NCBI GenBank assembly: GCA_009193035.1
Contig: SWDT01000019.1
Location: 62,001-126,000, forward strand
Direction of reading: 5' to 3'
Length of the DNA stretch: 64,000 nt
Source: Halicephalobus mephisto
Lineage: Eukaryota > Nematoda > Chromadorea > Rhabditida > Panagrolaimidae
Part shown: piece by piece, positions 24,481 to 36,894 of the stretch
How positions within the stretch are numbered: the first letter of the stretch is position 1
Layout: each line of letters opens with the position of its first letter
Notes under the pieces: model-generated
Told to the model about the DNA's origin: nothing
What the model saw: only the letters and a program-made list of their open reading frames with translations
Databases searched by the model: none
Program-made: the position numbers and the translations under genes

Positions 24481-24773
24481 TACAGTAGAACTTGGATATA
24501 AAATACTCCCGTTATAGCATACGGTATAAATGAGTAACTTTGGTTAGTCTGTCTTCACATTTACCCCTGTTATAATATATCTTTTCTTATAACATAAGTT
24601 TTCCCCGGTTCCAAGAGGGTATCTCATATCCAAGTTCTACTGTATTTCGAAATTTCTAAACTTGAAATACAGTAGAACTCGGATATAAGATACCCCCACT
24701 GTAACATATCCTTTCTTATAACATACGTTTTCCCCGGTTCCAAGGAGGTACCTTATATCCAAGTTCTACTGTA
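24481..24773. mobile_element. Dimer of pogo/Tigger-like MITE
   Basis: Two palindromic elements (24481-24644 and 24668-24773) begin TACAGTAGAACTTGGATATA and end with its inverse. TA at each border would be the target duplication. The CAGTAGAAC..GGATATAA termini resemble pogo/Tigger-type ends. No transposase, hence non-autonomous. The spacer TTTCGAAATTTCTAAACTTGAAA separates the two. Confidence 0.85.
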
Positions 24774-25389
24774 ATTTATTTCCAATACGAATCTGATGTG
24801 ACATAAAAACTGTCCCAAAAAGTGAACTTACATAGATATGGATCTGAAGGACTGATAAATTGACGTAAAAAACGACTTAAGGAAGAATTAAATCCAACTT
24901 ATGTCATGAAAATTTCTGAAAACTAAGATGGACTAGTTCACTCCAAGATTAATCGAATGTAGCAGACATTATTTTATAAAAAAATTCCTACTGTAATACT
25001 TTTTGAAATTTATTATAAATTAGCTTTAAACAATTTTAAAAAACTGAATCAACCTATTAATGTTTCTGAAGACCATAATAAAATAATTACTTTTATCATA
25101 AATGAAAATTGGCGCAAAAATCACTAAAAAAAAGTTAAATTTCGTCGTAAAAGTTTTTAAAAATAATAATAAAAAAAAATTATCAATTTAAAAAAATTTT
25201 TCAATTTTCAAATTCGATTCAAATGTTCGAAATTGAGAACTTTGAAAATAAACTTATTTATTATTAAATATAAATGAAATTTTGCTTTAAAAATATTAAA
25301 AAAATTAATTATAAAAATTCTTAAAAATCACAAAAAATTCAGTTTTTTAAAATTAAATTCGAATTTAACTTTAAAAAGTAATCTAAGAA

Positions 25390-26350
25390 AAGTAATCTAA
25401 GATGAGTGAAATAAACTTTCGTCACGGACGTTTTTGGAAATTACGATAAACTTAATTTTTACTAATACGAGTAAATATCTCCGTCACGGAAGTTCCACAT
25501 GACCATAATAAACTCAGTAATTCATTAGTGTAAGTAAAAACTCCCGTTGTGAAAGTATTTGAAAAACACAATGAGTTTCGTCATTAACTAACGTGAGTAA
25601 AAAATTTCACAATAATCAATTAAAAAAAATTAAAATTAACTCTTGTGACAAAGTTTCTGAAGATCATGACGAGGTAAATAAGTTGCTTAAAAAAGTAGGA
25701 ACTCTTATTACGAACATTTTTAAAAATAATAATGGATTTATTTATTTATTGATGTTAGTAGGAACTCCTGTTACGAAAGTTCACAAAGATCATAACGAGT
25801 TAAATAACTTGTTAATAAAAGCAGGAACTTCTGTTACGAAAGTTCACAAAGATCATAACGAGTTAAATAACTTGTATAAAAAATAGGAACTCTTATTACG
25901 AAAGTTTTTAAAGGTCATAATGGATTTATTTATTTACTGATGTTAGTAGGAACTCCTGTCGCAAAAGTTTCCGAAAATTATGCTAAACTTAATTATTTAC
26001 TAATGTTAGTGAGAATTTCCATCATGAAAGTTCCTCGTCATCGTAACGAATTTAATAACTTCCTAATATAAGTGATTTGATAACTTCCTAATATAAGTGA
26101 TTTGATAACTTCTTAATATAAGTGAATTGATAACTTCTTAATATAAGTGATTTGATAGCTTTCTAATATAAGTGATTTGATAACTTCCTAATATAAATGA
26201 TTTGATAGCTTTCTAATATAAGTGATTTGATAATTTCCTAATATAAGTGAATTGATAACTTCTTAATATAAGTGATTTGATAACTTCCTAATATAAGTGA
26301 TTTGGTAACTTCCTAATATAAGTAGGAACTCCCATCACGAAAGTTCTATA
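25390..26350. repeat. Diverged arrays, including a 25-bp array at 26040-26330
   Basis: 25400-26040: diverged units with GTAGGAACTCCTGTTACGAAAG and CATAACGAGTTAAATAACTTG. 26040-26330: about eleven units of TTTGATAACTTCCTAATATAAGTGA, 25 bp apart. Confidence 0.9.
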
Positions 26351-26619
26351 TGCTCATAATGAACTCGATAATTTTCCGAAAATTATAATAATTTTGTTTA
26401 TTTTTTTATTTAACTGAAATTCTACGAAAAAATAAAAAAAAAATCTAACACGAATATTTCTTATTTTATTTTTTTCATTTTCTACCAATACTGTAATTCG
26501 AATTTTGTCAATTTTGAAAAATCGCAGAAAACGCAAAAATTTTCGTTTTTACTCAAAATTGACGTTGATTTCGAAATTTCTCCAAAAAATTTAAAAATAA
26601 AAAATCCTAATATGATATG

Positions 26620-27180
26620 GACTCCCTCTGGCAGTTACAGACGCAATTTTTAACAACTCTTTATTTAATGATACTTATTATTATTTGATCGTACATCTGT
26701 CCGTTTGAGCATATGGCGTTGGTCCCGAAGAGAAATGCCCTGAGGGCCAACGAGAAACTTATGACTGGACTAGACAATAGCACCTCCCCGGCGGCGTTTT
26801 CTCCCCATTTTCCTCCTTTTCAATTCCCACTGATTTCGAAATTCTTTCTTTTTAGATGAATTTTTTCTTAACTAAGATACTAAGTTAATTTAACTATAAA
26901 AAATTAATATAAAAATGAAATAAATGAGATAAGTCTTGCGAAATAGAGGGAATAAATGTCATACAACTCCCCGACGGCATTTACTTCTTTTCGAATTTCA
27001 GTAATTTAAAAATTTGTTTAAAAATTTAATTGAAATATTAAGTTAATTTAATTATATAAAATTAATACAAAAGCGAAATAAATGAGATAAGTCTTGCGAA
27101 ATAGAAAAAGCAAATGTCGTACAGCTTTACGATTGTGCGTTGACGGGAAATTTAGTTAATTGCGCAATAATTATTAGTTG
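26620..27180. repeat. Dispersed repeat with CTCCCC..GGCATTTACTTC core
   Basis: Two or three diverged units carry TGATTTCGAAATTCTTTCTTTTTA, GAGTTAATTTAA-like and AAATAAATGAGATAAGTCTTGCG strings. Related units occur at 51370-51790 and, truncated, at 56515-56640. Confidence 0.75.
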
Positions 27181-27239
27181 CTTTGTATCTCGTGTCTTCG
27201 GGCTCAATAAATCAATTTGTACTTATTTCTCATCTCTAC

Positions 27240-27610
27240 GTAGATCAAAAATCCCACGATTGTCCAATAATTATATAATTTTTCACGTCCCGTAACTACT
27301 ACACGGTTAAAATTTACAGAAACCTTATTAGCATAGTTATAGGTATCTAATCTAAGGTATTTAAATCCAGTAGAAACTCTTTTGAGTAAATCATTATTGA
27401 AATAGTTATAGACATCTAATCTGAAGTATTTAAACCTGGTAGAACTTCTTTTGAGTAAATCATTACTGGTATACTTATAGGTATCTAACCTGAGGTATTT
27501 AAACCTAGTAGAAGTTCTTTTGAGTAAATCATTACTGGTATACTTATAGGTATCTAATCTGAAGCATTTAAACCTAGTAGAAACTCTTTTGAGTAAATTA
27601 TTATTGGGCA
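27240..27610 (-). repeat. 69-bp tandem repeat with an open frame
   Basis: TTTGAGTAAATCATT recurs at 27381, 27450 and 27519 (69 bp = 23 codons). The minus frame 27611-27204 stays open through about four units, encoding a DLLKRVSTRFKYLRLDTYNY-type repeat and then a unique tail. It would start with a near-cognate codon or upstream exon; no splice or start signal convinces me. Most likely a phase-locked minisatellite. Confidence 0.7.
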
Positions 27611-27619
27611 AGTCCTATT

Positions 27620-28250
27620 TTCCTACTTTGGAGATTTCACTTCCTTGTCCATCCGGATAAATTTGTGACTTTACTTGGACCATGACGTCAACAATAATGA
27701 ACAAAACTAAAAACTTAATTCCAAAATTTGCATAAATCACTGTTGTCCTAACAGGAACTTTCGCGGCAGGAGTTCATATTCAGTTCCATCTTAGATTTCG
27801 AAAATTCACCCAAAAATAAAAATTTCATACTTTTCAAAATTAAATTCCAGTCACAAAGGCGACTGCAGACTTTACTATTTTTGGATAAAGATAAATTACT
27901 TTTTCAAAGTCAAAATATCTTCGAAAATTTTTGATGACGTGTTTTCGAAAATTTTTCCGGAAAACAATTGTTTTTTTTGGAAGAAAAATTACATGGATAA
28001 CTGCACCAGAGTTCAAGGTGGATGACGAAATAGGACTAAAAAAACTAAAAAAAACTAAAAAAATCTAAAAAAACTAAAAAAAGCTAAAAAAACTAAAAAA
28101 ATCTAAAAAAAACCAAAAAAAAACTAAAAATAACATCCAAAAAAAATAGTTTCATTCAGAAAATTAAAAATATTTTTAGTTTTTTTAAGAAGTTATTATT
28201 AAATTTTTCCGGATACGGGGATAATATGGATTAAGTAGATTTCAAGACCT
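27620..28250. other. Intergenic with an (ACTAAAAAAA)n tract
   Basis: 27620-28020 is complex but not coding in any convincing frame. 28035-28140 is a degenerate AAAAAACTAAAAAA array. Confidence 0.5.
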
Positions 28251-29560
28251 TCTGAAAACAAATTTTTAAAAATATTTACAAAGATACTGTAGAATTAAAA
28301 TTTAAATAAATTTTTCTGAATTTAATTTTTAAAAATATTTACAAAGATACTATAAAATTAAAAATAAAGTTTAAATAAATGTTTTAAAAATTTTTGTAAT
28401 AAAATTTCTGAAATTTTTTTGGAAAAATAATTAAAAAAGAAACTATTATATAATCAAAAAAATTAATGATGAAATTTTTCGGAAAAATTTGGAAATAAAT
28501 TACTAAAAGCTAAAAAACTAATTTTATAAAATATATTTTGCAAAATAAAATTTTTGAAAATTAAATAAATAAACTATTATAGATTGAAAAAGTTTATGAA
28601 TGACGATATTTTTGTGGAATTAAATTTTCGAAAATTAAATTAATTACTGTATATCCAAAAAGTTGAAATATGACGATATTTTTTGGACTATAATCTTGTA
28701 TTGTAAAAAAAGTAAAAACGAATATTTCTGTAAAACTGTCTCGAAACGAATATTGGGGATCTTATGGGAGCTACAGTAATCTGTGTGTTGATTTCATGTG
28801 ATAATTGTTTTGTGATTTTTATTATGAAATCGAAAAATTCAAAGAAAATGAACTCGTTTTTAAATATTTAATTTGTTACTGTAGAATTTCATATTACAAA
28901 AAAAGTAAAAATGAATATTTCTGTAAAACTGTCTCGGAGCGAATATTGGAGATCTTATGGGAGCTACAGTAATTTGTGTGTTGATTTCATGTGATAATTG
29001 TTTCATGGTTGTTATTATGAAATCGAAAAATTCAAAGAAAATGAACTCGTTTTTAAATATTTAATTTGTTACTGTAGAATTTAAAAAGATTGATATAAAA
29101 TATTTTCTTCAAAATTGTATTGTTGAAAAATAATTAACAAGTTACTGTATATCTAAAAACTCCAAAAACAAGTCGGAATTTCCTGAAATTATATTTTCTA
29201 AAATTTTTACAAATTACTGTAGAATCTAAAAATTTCACATATAAAAATATTTTCTAAAATTTTCCCAGAATTACTGTATGTCTAAAAACTTCGAAAATAA
29301 GTCGAAATTTTCTAAAATTTCAAAAAATACTGTAGAATCTAAAAATTTCACATATGAAAATATTTTTAAACATTAAATTTTTGAAATTATTTAATTAAAA
29401 AAGTTATTGTAAAAAATTTTTAAAGCAATTTATTGAAAAAATACAAAAAATTGAAAAATATAGAAAAAAGTAAAATTGAAAATTTTATAAAAAACTAAAA
29501 AAATACAAATTTAAATTAAAAACATTTTTTTGAAATTTAATTCGATAAAAATCTTAATTA
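28250..29560. repeat. AT-rich tract with a ~200-bp duplication
   Basis: 28694-28885 and 28893-29085 are near-identical tandem copies (CTGTCTCGAARCGAATATTGG, TTATGGGAGCTACAGTAAT, TTGATTTCATGTGATAATTG). Diverged TTACTGTAGAATCTAAAAA units follow. Confidence 0.85.
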
Positions 29561-29829
29561 TCGTAATCCCAAGAAGTCACATGAATCGGAATTTTCAGAG
29601 TTGTCAAATTCAGAAGTCTGCGAAAAAACAAATTAAATTTGTGAATTTTGGAAAAAATAAACAAAATTTTTTTCGACTTGTATTCTTTTCAAAATTTTTT
29701 AACATCAGTCTTGGTTACTTGATTACATAACTCTAATCCAAGTGTTAAAAACATTAGTCTGAAAATAAAAGTTTTGTGAAATCGAAGGAAAGTTTTAAAT
29801 AAGCAAATATTGCAGAAAAATAAACACCT

Positions 29830-30670
29830 TAGAGGAGGTAAATGTCCCAAGGGAAGATATATTTTAAAAAAGAAGATTTTTCGAAGAAATCATATAGGGG
29901 AGTAATTGTCCCAGAGGAAGATATATTTTAAAAAATAAGATTTTTCGAAGAAAGAAATCATATAGGGGAGTAAATGTCCCAGAGGAAGATATATTTTAAA
30001 AAAGAAGATTTTCCAAAGGAAGAAATCCTATAGGGGGGTAATTGTCCCAAAGGATGATGTACCCCTAAAAATGAAAATTTTCCGAAAAAAGAAATCATAT
30101 AGGGGGTAATTGTCCCAAGAGAGGATGTACCCCTAAAAATGAAAATTTTCCAAAAAAAAAATCATATAGGGGAGTAAATGTCCTAAGAGAAGATATATTC
30201 TAAAAAAGATTTTCCAAAAAAAAGAAATCCTATAGGGGAGTAAATGTCCCAAAGGATGATGTACCCCTAAAAATGAAAATTTTCCAAAGGAAGAAATCAT
30301 ATAGGGGAGTAAATGTCCCAAGGGAAGATATATTCTAAAAAATAAGACTTTTCAAAGGAAGAAATCCTACAAGGGGTAATTGTCCCAAAGGAAGATATAT
30401 TCTAAAACAGAAGATTTTTCAGAAAAGAAAATTCTACAGGGGATAAATGTCCCAGAGGATGATGTACTCCTAAAAATGGAGAAAATCCTACAGGGGATAA
30501 ATGTCCCAAGGGAAGAAATGTTCTAAAAAATAAAACTTTTCAAAGAAAGAAATCCTATAGGGGGTAATTGTCCCAAGAGAGGATGTACCCCTAAAAATGG
30601 AGAAAATCATGTAGGGGATAAATCTTCTAACGGAAAGCATACTATAGGGGATTAATTTTCTAAGAGGAGG
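29830..30670. repeat. Minisatellite of about 60 bp units
   Basis: ATAGGGGAGTAAATGTCCCAAAGGA recurs about 13 times, with alternate inserts GAAGATATATTTTAAAAAAGAAG or GATGATGTACCCCTAAAAATG. Confidence 0.9.
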
Positions 30671-30679
30671 AAATGTTAC

Positions 30680-30955
30680 AAAAAAATAATTTTTATAAAA
30701 AATAAATGTTCTAAAAAAATAATTTTATACAAAAAAATTAATATTCTAAAAAAATAATTTTTATAAAAAAGTAAATATTATAAAAAAATAACTTTTAAAA
30801 AAAAAATAAATATTATAAAAAATAAATGTTCTAAAAAAATAATTTTTATAAAAAAATAAATATTATAAAAAAATAAATATTATAAAAAAATAATTTTTAT
30901 AAAAAAGTAAATATTATAAAAAAGTAAATATTCTAAAAAAATAATTTTTACAAAA
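30680..30955. repeat. AT simple-repeat block
   Basis: Units of ATTTTTATAAAAAAGTAAATATTATAAAAAA only. Confidence 0.85.
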
Positions 30956-30959
30956 AAAC

Positions 30960-31105
30960 AAATGCCCTAAGGGAGTGACTGCCATGTAGCTGTCGAAAGC
31001 ATTTCGGGATGTGTTCTGACTGTCACGACCACGTGAAAACAAAGAACTGGCACCGTTCAGGCACGTGCCGTTGACAAAAATATCTTTTGTCTTTGAATAA
31101 TTCAT
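30960..31105 (-). other. GC-rich exon-like island
   Basis: A sharp rise to near 50% GC. The minus frame from an ATG at 31105 reads MNYSKTKDIFVNGTCLNGAS and on through LFSRGRDSQNTSRNAFDSYM before running into AT repeat. A second minus frame also stays open for about 30 codons, so coding status is unclear. Two CACGTG E-box palindromes lie inside (near 31029 and 31062), so it could equally be regulatory. Confidence 0.25.
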
Positions 31106-31109
31106 AGAT

Positions 31110-31700
31110 TAACATTTATGGTTATCAACAAAAAAATTGGTCTTCGATCAACTTTTATAGTTAACTTCCAGAATTTAGTCAATATTTGAAACATAAAATT
31201 AAAAAAAAATAAAATTTTAATCATTTTTAGTCTCGACTGGAAAATTTGAAAAATTCGTTTGAAAACTATTTTTAAATTTTGTTGGAAATATTTTCGTTTT
31301 TCCAATAATATGATTTTAGAACTTTTTAGAGTCATGTAAAATCAAATTTTACAACTTTCGGTCTCAAGTGGAAAGTTCTAAAAATTCGTGTCAAGACCGT
31401 TTTTGAGGAATTTTTGAACGAAAATCTTTGTTTTTCCAATAATATGATTTTAGAACTTTCTATAATTATATAAAACCAAATTTTACAACTTTCGGTCTCA
31501 AGTGGAAAATTCTAAAAATTCGTGTCAAGACCGTTTTTGAGGAATTTTTGAACGAAAATCTTTGTTTTTCCAATAATATGATTTTAGAACTTTCTATAAT
31601 CATGTAAAATCAAATTTCACAACTTTCGGTCTCGAGTGGAAAATTTTGAAAATTCGTGTCAGGACCGTTTTTGAGGAATTTTATAATTTTTAATTTTTTT
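31110..31700. repeat. ~120-bp array of the GGTCTYRASTGGAAA family
   Basis: Three close copies with TTTCGGTCTCAAGTGGAAA, AAATTCGTGTCAAGACCGTT and GTTTTTCCAATAATATGATT, about 123 bp apart, plus a diverged fourth at the left. Confidence 0.9.
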
Positions 31701-31739
31701 AAATATGTAATTGTTTTCAAAAAAGTTTAAAATTGCTTT

Positions 31740-31950
31740 ATTTTGGATACAGTATTATACAAAATTTATGGAACCGAAGTTTTGGACCGAGAATGGCAGT
31801 CTTAGCCGCGATTTGGGGATCGCAACGACGGCAGGACGTTGGCTTCTGATTTTGTGGGTTTCATGAAAAATTTCTTAAATGAAAATTGTTTTGAATAATC
31901 CATTGAAAATGAAGGTCTGAAAATTTTTAAATAATTATTTTAATTTCAGT
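31740..31950. other. Short complex island
   Basis: Contains a 32-codon plus frame from an ATG near 31770 and a 20-codon minus frame, neither with splice support. No gene called. Confidence 0.3.
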
Positions 31951-31952
31951 AT

Positions 31953-32650
31953 CGAAGTATATAAACCAATCGACATCAAGGTCAAAAATCACAATTGAAG
32001 TCAAAATCAAACTTGCAGGTTGCGCGCAACATTGGGGCAAGTCGATTTGTCATAAATGCTGCGTGCAAGCTGCGGATTTTATTTTGATCTTAATATTGAT
32101 TATGATTTTTATTCTCAAAATTAAAATTAAAATCGAAATCAAAATTGCAGGTTGCGCGCAACATTGAGGCAAGTCGATTTGTCATAAATGCTGCGTGCAA
32201 GCTGCGGATTTTATTTTGATCTTAATATTGATTATGATTTTTATTCTCAAAATGAATATTAAAATCGAAATCAACTTTGCACCTTGCGCGCAACATTGGG
32301 GCAAACAGGCCTGCTTACACATTGCGTGCAAGCTGCACTTTTAATTTCAACTTTGATTTTAATTTTGATTTTAATATCGGCCATTTTACAGACCCCAACA
32401 TTGAAGTCTATAAAGAGATCAAAGTCAAAATCGAAACCGAAATCGAAATCTGTTTGCAAGATAAAATCGATTTACTCAATTATTGTGCAAAAATATATTT
32501 CGATTTTGTTGTCGAAATTTTTAGACTCCAATATTGAAGTCTACAAATAAATCAAAACCGAAATCTGTTTGCAACATAAAATCGATTTACTCAATTGTCA
32601 TACTAAAATATAATTTGACTTTTTGTCGAATTTTTCATAGACTTCAGAAA
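31953..32650. mobile_element. Three adjoining inverted-repeat elements (family T)
   Basis: Module 1 (about 31953-32394) runs from GAAGTATATAAACCAATCGA to the inverse-type end GGCCATTTTACAGACCCC, and encloses ~120-bp repeats with TTGCGCGCAACATTGGGGCA. Module 2 (about 32395-32530) begins TTGAAGTCTATAAAGAGATC and ends GTCGAAATTTTTAGACTCCAA. Module 3 (about 32531-32650) begins TTGAAGTCTACAAATAAATC and ends GTCGAATTTTTCATAGACTTC. No ORF for a transposase. The right end lies 14 bp from the stop codon of the phosphatase-like gene. Confidence 0.75.
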
Positions 32651-32663
32651 AGGACAGTAATCG

Positions 32664-35572
32664 TCACCTTTGATGTCTGGATCCCGGAGAATTCGGAGTA
32701 ATGGGACTTCCGACGACGCTTGTTTGACTGTTCATTTTACTAGAATGAGCAGCCAAAGGAGGATCTACCGTATCTGTTGGTTTGTTTATGACTAATTTCT
32801 TCAACCAAGCCACATCTACCCCCAGGGTATGTCGAGCTGCGGATTTCCTTCCATGATGATTTTTTTTATTTTTCATTGTAATTTTTGTAATTTTTGTAGG
32901 GGAACATATTTCGTTTAAAACCATCGGCTGGTCTTCGTAGGGACTTCTGGTGGTTCTTCTCTGGGGGGACTGGTTGAGGGCTTTCTCGAGATCCGGCTCC
33001 AATTCCGGAGGCAGACCGAGTTTAAAGACGGATTTTCGAACATTTTCTTGATCTTCCTTGATTACTGTAATCATTGAAGTGGAAAATTCCGAAGGTTTAC
33101 AAAACAAAGAAGTACAATTAACTATTTCTTCGTCGATGACGTCATCATTGATGATTTTCACGTCGACGGCTGTGGGGGTGTCTGTAGCCAGAGAAGTGTT
33201 GTTTTCGAGGTCTTCTGGATCCCATTCGCCGACCTTGAAGGCCACAACACTGGCATGGTCCAATTTCCCGGGCATTTCCATGATCATAGATCTGACCATC
33301 TTCCGTCTTAGACGTTCTTCGGTCCTCGAGTGGGTCCGGGTACGGTAGAGTTCGGGGTCCTCGAGGGTCCTTCGTTTCCCCAAGGACAGTTGTTGGGCAA
33401 ATAAAACGAGATTTTTGCAGACTTCGAAGGCCGTGGTTTGGACAGGACTGGAGATGGTGTTCTGGCTTGACGGTGTTCCGAGACCGGATTCTGGAGTATC
33501 CCCTCCGTAGGGACTTTCGGAAAAATTACCGACTTTTACTCCATTAACTATGACATCTGCCATCCTCAGAAGCATCAGTTCGTGTCTCTCGAAGGCGTCC
33601 ACACAGGGCAGCACAGCGTTGCATCTTTGTCGTTGTGGGACCCCTACTGTCAGAAGACCGTTAGGAGCCGATTTTGTTTTGTGACAAGGCTGAATTATTT
33701 TTTCAAATTCTTCGTTTTCTTTTTCATTTTCGTTTTTCTTAATCATGCAGAATTTTCCAACAACAGGATCGAAATTGTCGCTGACACCGTCACTGGTGAT
33801 GAAGACCAGATCTCCTTCTTGGACGAAAGTCATTGAACATGTCAGATTATGGAGTTGAGGATTTCTGCCGTCTACGGGACCCAATGCCCCTCCGGCATCC
33901 CTCATGTCCCTCATCTGGGCGATGTCGTGACTCGCTAAAGTGACTTCTCGGACTCCGTAGGCAGGGTTGAAGACGAAACAGAGCGAATCTCCGACGTTAC
34001 AAACACAAAGAACATAGGTTTCTGAATTCTTGATCGGAGCCACCAGGGCCACACACAGGGTCGTCAGTGCCCCGCCTTCCTGGAGAATCAAAGAATGACC
34101 GGCATGGAACGCCCCGAGCATCGAATGAAACACATCCTGAAAAATTATTTTTAAAAAATTCATTTTCGAAGAGGGATATTCTGAAGCGAGAATTCTCGAT
34201 CATCCATAGGTACTTTTGACGTACAACCACCACCCTCTGGAGGTAAATAGGGGTTCTGCACCCCATACAACCCTAATTTAGCAGTTTCCAGATTTATCTA
34301 AGAAGAAAATATTTCCGAAAATTGGTTACGAAATCATAAAGTAAATACTGTATTTTCTAAAACATTCTAAAAATTCGTGTTAAAACAATTTCGTTAAAAT
34401 ATTTTTAAATTTTTACAGTAATTAGTTTTCAAATCTTATAAAAATAAGAAATAGTTACAGAAAATTAAAATTGTAAATAGATTACTGTATTTTCTAAAAG
34501 GTTCTAAAAATTCGTTTCGAGACAATTTTTAAAATTTTTACAGTAATTAATTTTCGAATTTTGTAAAATTAAAATTGTAAGTAGATTACTGTATTTTCTA
34601 GAAAGTTCTAAAAATTCGTTCCGAGACAATTTTATAAAAAATAATTTTTAAAATTTTTACAGTAATTAGTTTTCAAATCTTGTAAAAATAAGAAATCATA
34701 AAAGAAAATCGAAATTTGTAAGTTACTGTAATATTTGGAATTTCGTTTTGAGACTATTTTGCGGGAATAATTTTTTTATTTTTAGAATAAAAATTTTCAA
34801 TTCAATGACCTACCGTAGTAGTTTCGAAAATTTCATCTTCGATAGCACGATTGAGATGATCCAAAGCTCCTCTAACAGCACATCTGGCGGCTAATCTGGC
34901 TCCCTCGCCCCAGTTGACGCCGTCGGCAAGGGCCAAGATGGCGTTGTTCTCCCTGGCGATGATCCCGAAGACGTCAGCGATGGGAGTGCCGGCGTGGATT
35001 CCGGTTATAGGATGTTTTTCATAAAGACTAACAGAATGTCCGAAAGCTTTTTGATGATGATAATTGGTCCAATCGTAGGTTTCTGTGCTACATGACGGAA
35101 CCAGGTCCCCCGGAAGGAACCCCAAGGCCTCTAAGGATCTAGAATTATTCAGAAATCCATTAGAAACGTTTAAATTATTTTTTTTTTCTTCAAATTCTGT
35201 TTCGTCAAAACTAGATAAACTCAATTCGTCGTCCAAATTTGCCATCCTGCATATCGGCTGCTGCCTCATCTGCTGGACCTTCGTCAGACCTCCATCAGGA
35301 CCTGTGAAACAAGATTTGATTTTTTTACTCATCTTTCCCAAGTGGATTATCGGCAAATCCAAGCCTGTTTTTCCGGCATAAGTCTCCGGAATGTCCATTT
35401 TTCTTCCATTTTTTCTATTTAAAATTTTTTCATATAAAACAGAATTTTCCGAAAATCCATCAGTTCTGGCAGAATTCGGTTCAATTTGGTGTTTTTCTTC
35501 TGAAGTACTCGAACCCGTCGAAAAAGTAGTTTTCAGCAATCCCCGAACTCGTTTACGGATAAACGACGACAT
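32664..35572 (-). CDS. PP2C-type (PPM family) phosphatase-like protein, 743 aa
   Basis: Two exons, 35572-34814 and 34136-32664 (TGA), joined in phase 0 across a 677-nt intron. The ATG at 35572 is the first in frame. The PPM-like domain covers about residues 176-385: LALADGVNWGEGARLAARCA (first metal-binding Asp at 217), GGALTTLCVALV, CNVGDS (Asp 303) and ITSDGVSDN (Asp 369/373). The usual DGHGG box is replaced by DGVNWGE, closer to the divergent SpoIIE/PPTC7-like form. The remaining metal Asp residues look present, so Mn/Mg-dependent Ser/Thr phosphatase activity is possible. The N-terminal 175 residues and the C-terminal third are low-complexity with many SP/TP sites (for example SPITPNSPG at the end), probably disordered and phosphorylated. 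Orthologue name not recalled with confidence. Confidence 0.85.
34137..34813 (-). repeat. Phosphatase-gene intron with ~115-bp units
   Basis: TTACTGTATTTTCTA..AAATTCGTTTCGAGACAATTTT..TTTTTACAGTAATTAGTTTTC recurs about three times. This again contains the TCTYGA-type core. Confidence 0.75.
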
Positions 35573-35583
35573 TTTCAATATTC

Positions 35584-35597
35584 CTAATTTATCATCT
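35584..35597 (-). promoter_or_regulatory. Acceptor and three-codon upstream ORF before the phosphatase-gene ATG
   Basis: AATTTTTTAG ends at 35596 on the minus strand and could be a spliced-leader or 5'-UTR acceptor. It is followed at once by ATG ATA AAT TAG (35595-35584), a minimal uORF ending 11 bp before the main ATG. Confidence 0.4.
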
Positions 35598-36830
35598 AAA
35601 AAATTAAAAATTAAAAATTAAAATTATTCAAAAAAAAATAAAATTATTTTAAAATCTCGCAACATTTAAAAATTCAAAATTATTCAAAAAAAAATAAAAT
35701 TAAAATTATTCAAAAAATAATAATATTAAAAAATAAAATTATATAAAATTTAAAAATTGTTTAAAAAGTTAAAATTATTTAAAATTTCGAAATTATTTAA
35801 AATTTAAAAATATTTAAAAATTCAGAAATTATTTAAAACTTCAGAAATTATTTAAAATTTCGAAATTATTTAAAATCTTGAAATTTAAAAATTAATTAAA
35901 TTTAAAATTATTTAAAAATTCAGAAATTCCCAAAAATTTAAAACAATTTAAAAATAAATCAATTTAGATGAATTTCAAAAACCCGGAAATTCGATTAATC
36001 AAACGATAAAAATCTATTTTAAAAAAGTTGTTTTCAAAGTTGAAACAAGTGACACAGTACAGTGAAAGTAAAAATTCTAAAAAGATCCATTACTCATGGG
36101 AATTTCGAAAACTGAAAAGCCTCAAGGAATGCAAAATTACAATTTTCTCAGCAAGAAAGCAAAAAAGAGGAAAAACTGACCGTTCGTTTGCATAGTTTGG
36201 TTTTTTGATTATATGAGTCAATAAAAATCGTATTAGTTCGATTTTCTCATTGTCGAAATAAAAAAATCAGAATTATAAAAATAAAAATCTCCACAAAATT
36301 GTCTCGAAACGAATTTCTAAAAAATTTTAGAAAAATTTCGAAATTATTTTACTATAAAAGATAAAAATAAAATTTTTACAAAATTGTCTCAAGACGAATT
36401 TCTAAAAAATTTTAGAAAAATTTCGAAATTATTTTATTATAAAAAATAAAAATAAAAATTTTTACAAAATTGTCTCGAAACGAATTTTTAGAAAATTTTA
36501 GAAAAATTTCGAAATTATTTTATTATAAAAAATAAAAATAAAATTTATACAAAATTGTCTCGAAACAAATTTTCAGAGAATTTTAAAGATAAAAATATTT
36601 ATTTTAAAATTATTTTATTATAAAAAGTAAAAATTTCAAGAATTTTAAATTTAAATAAATATTTTAAAAAATGAATTACGAATTTTTTTTAAAGTTAAAG
36701 ATTTTTTATTTTTTTCTAAATTTATAAATTATATTTTTTTTAAAATAATTTTTGTAAAAAATGGTATATTTTTGAAATTTGATAAAAATCAATAAAGATC
36801 TCGAAAAATAAGAAACAATTTGTGAAAAAG
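35598..36830. repeat. AT-rich flank with a ~120-bp array
   Basis: 35600-35960 is simple AT sequence. 36270-36590 has three or four copies of AAAATTGTCTCGAAACGAATTT..TTAGAAAAATTTCGAAATTATTTTA. 36040-36240 is complex and may hold the upstream promoter of the phosphatase-like gene. Confidence 0.6.
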
Positions 36831-36894
36831 AAAATTATGAAGTCTAATTTACTCAAGTTGAATACTCGGAAGCCGAACCCGAAAATTTTTTTCT

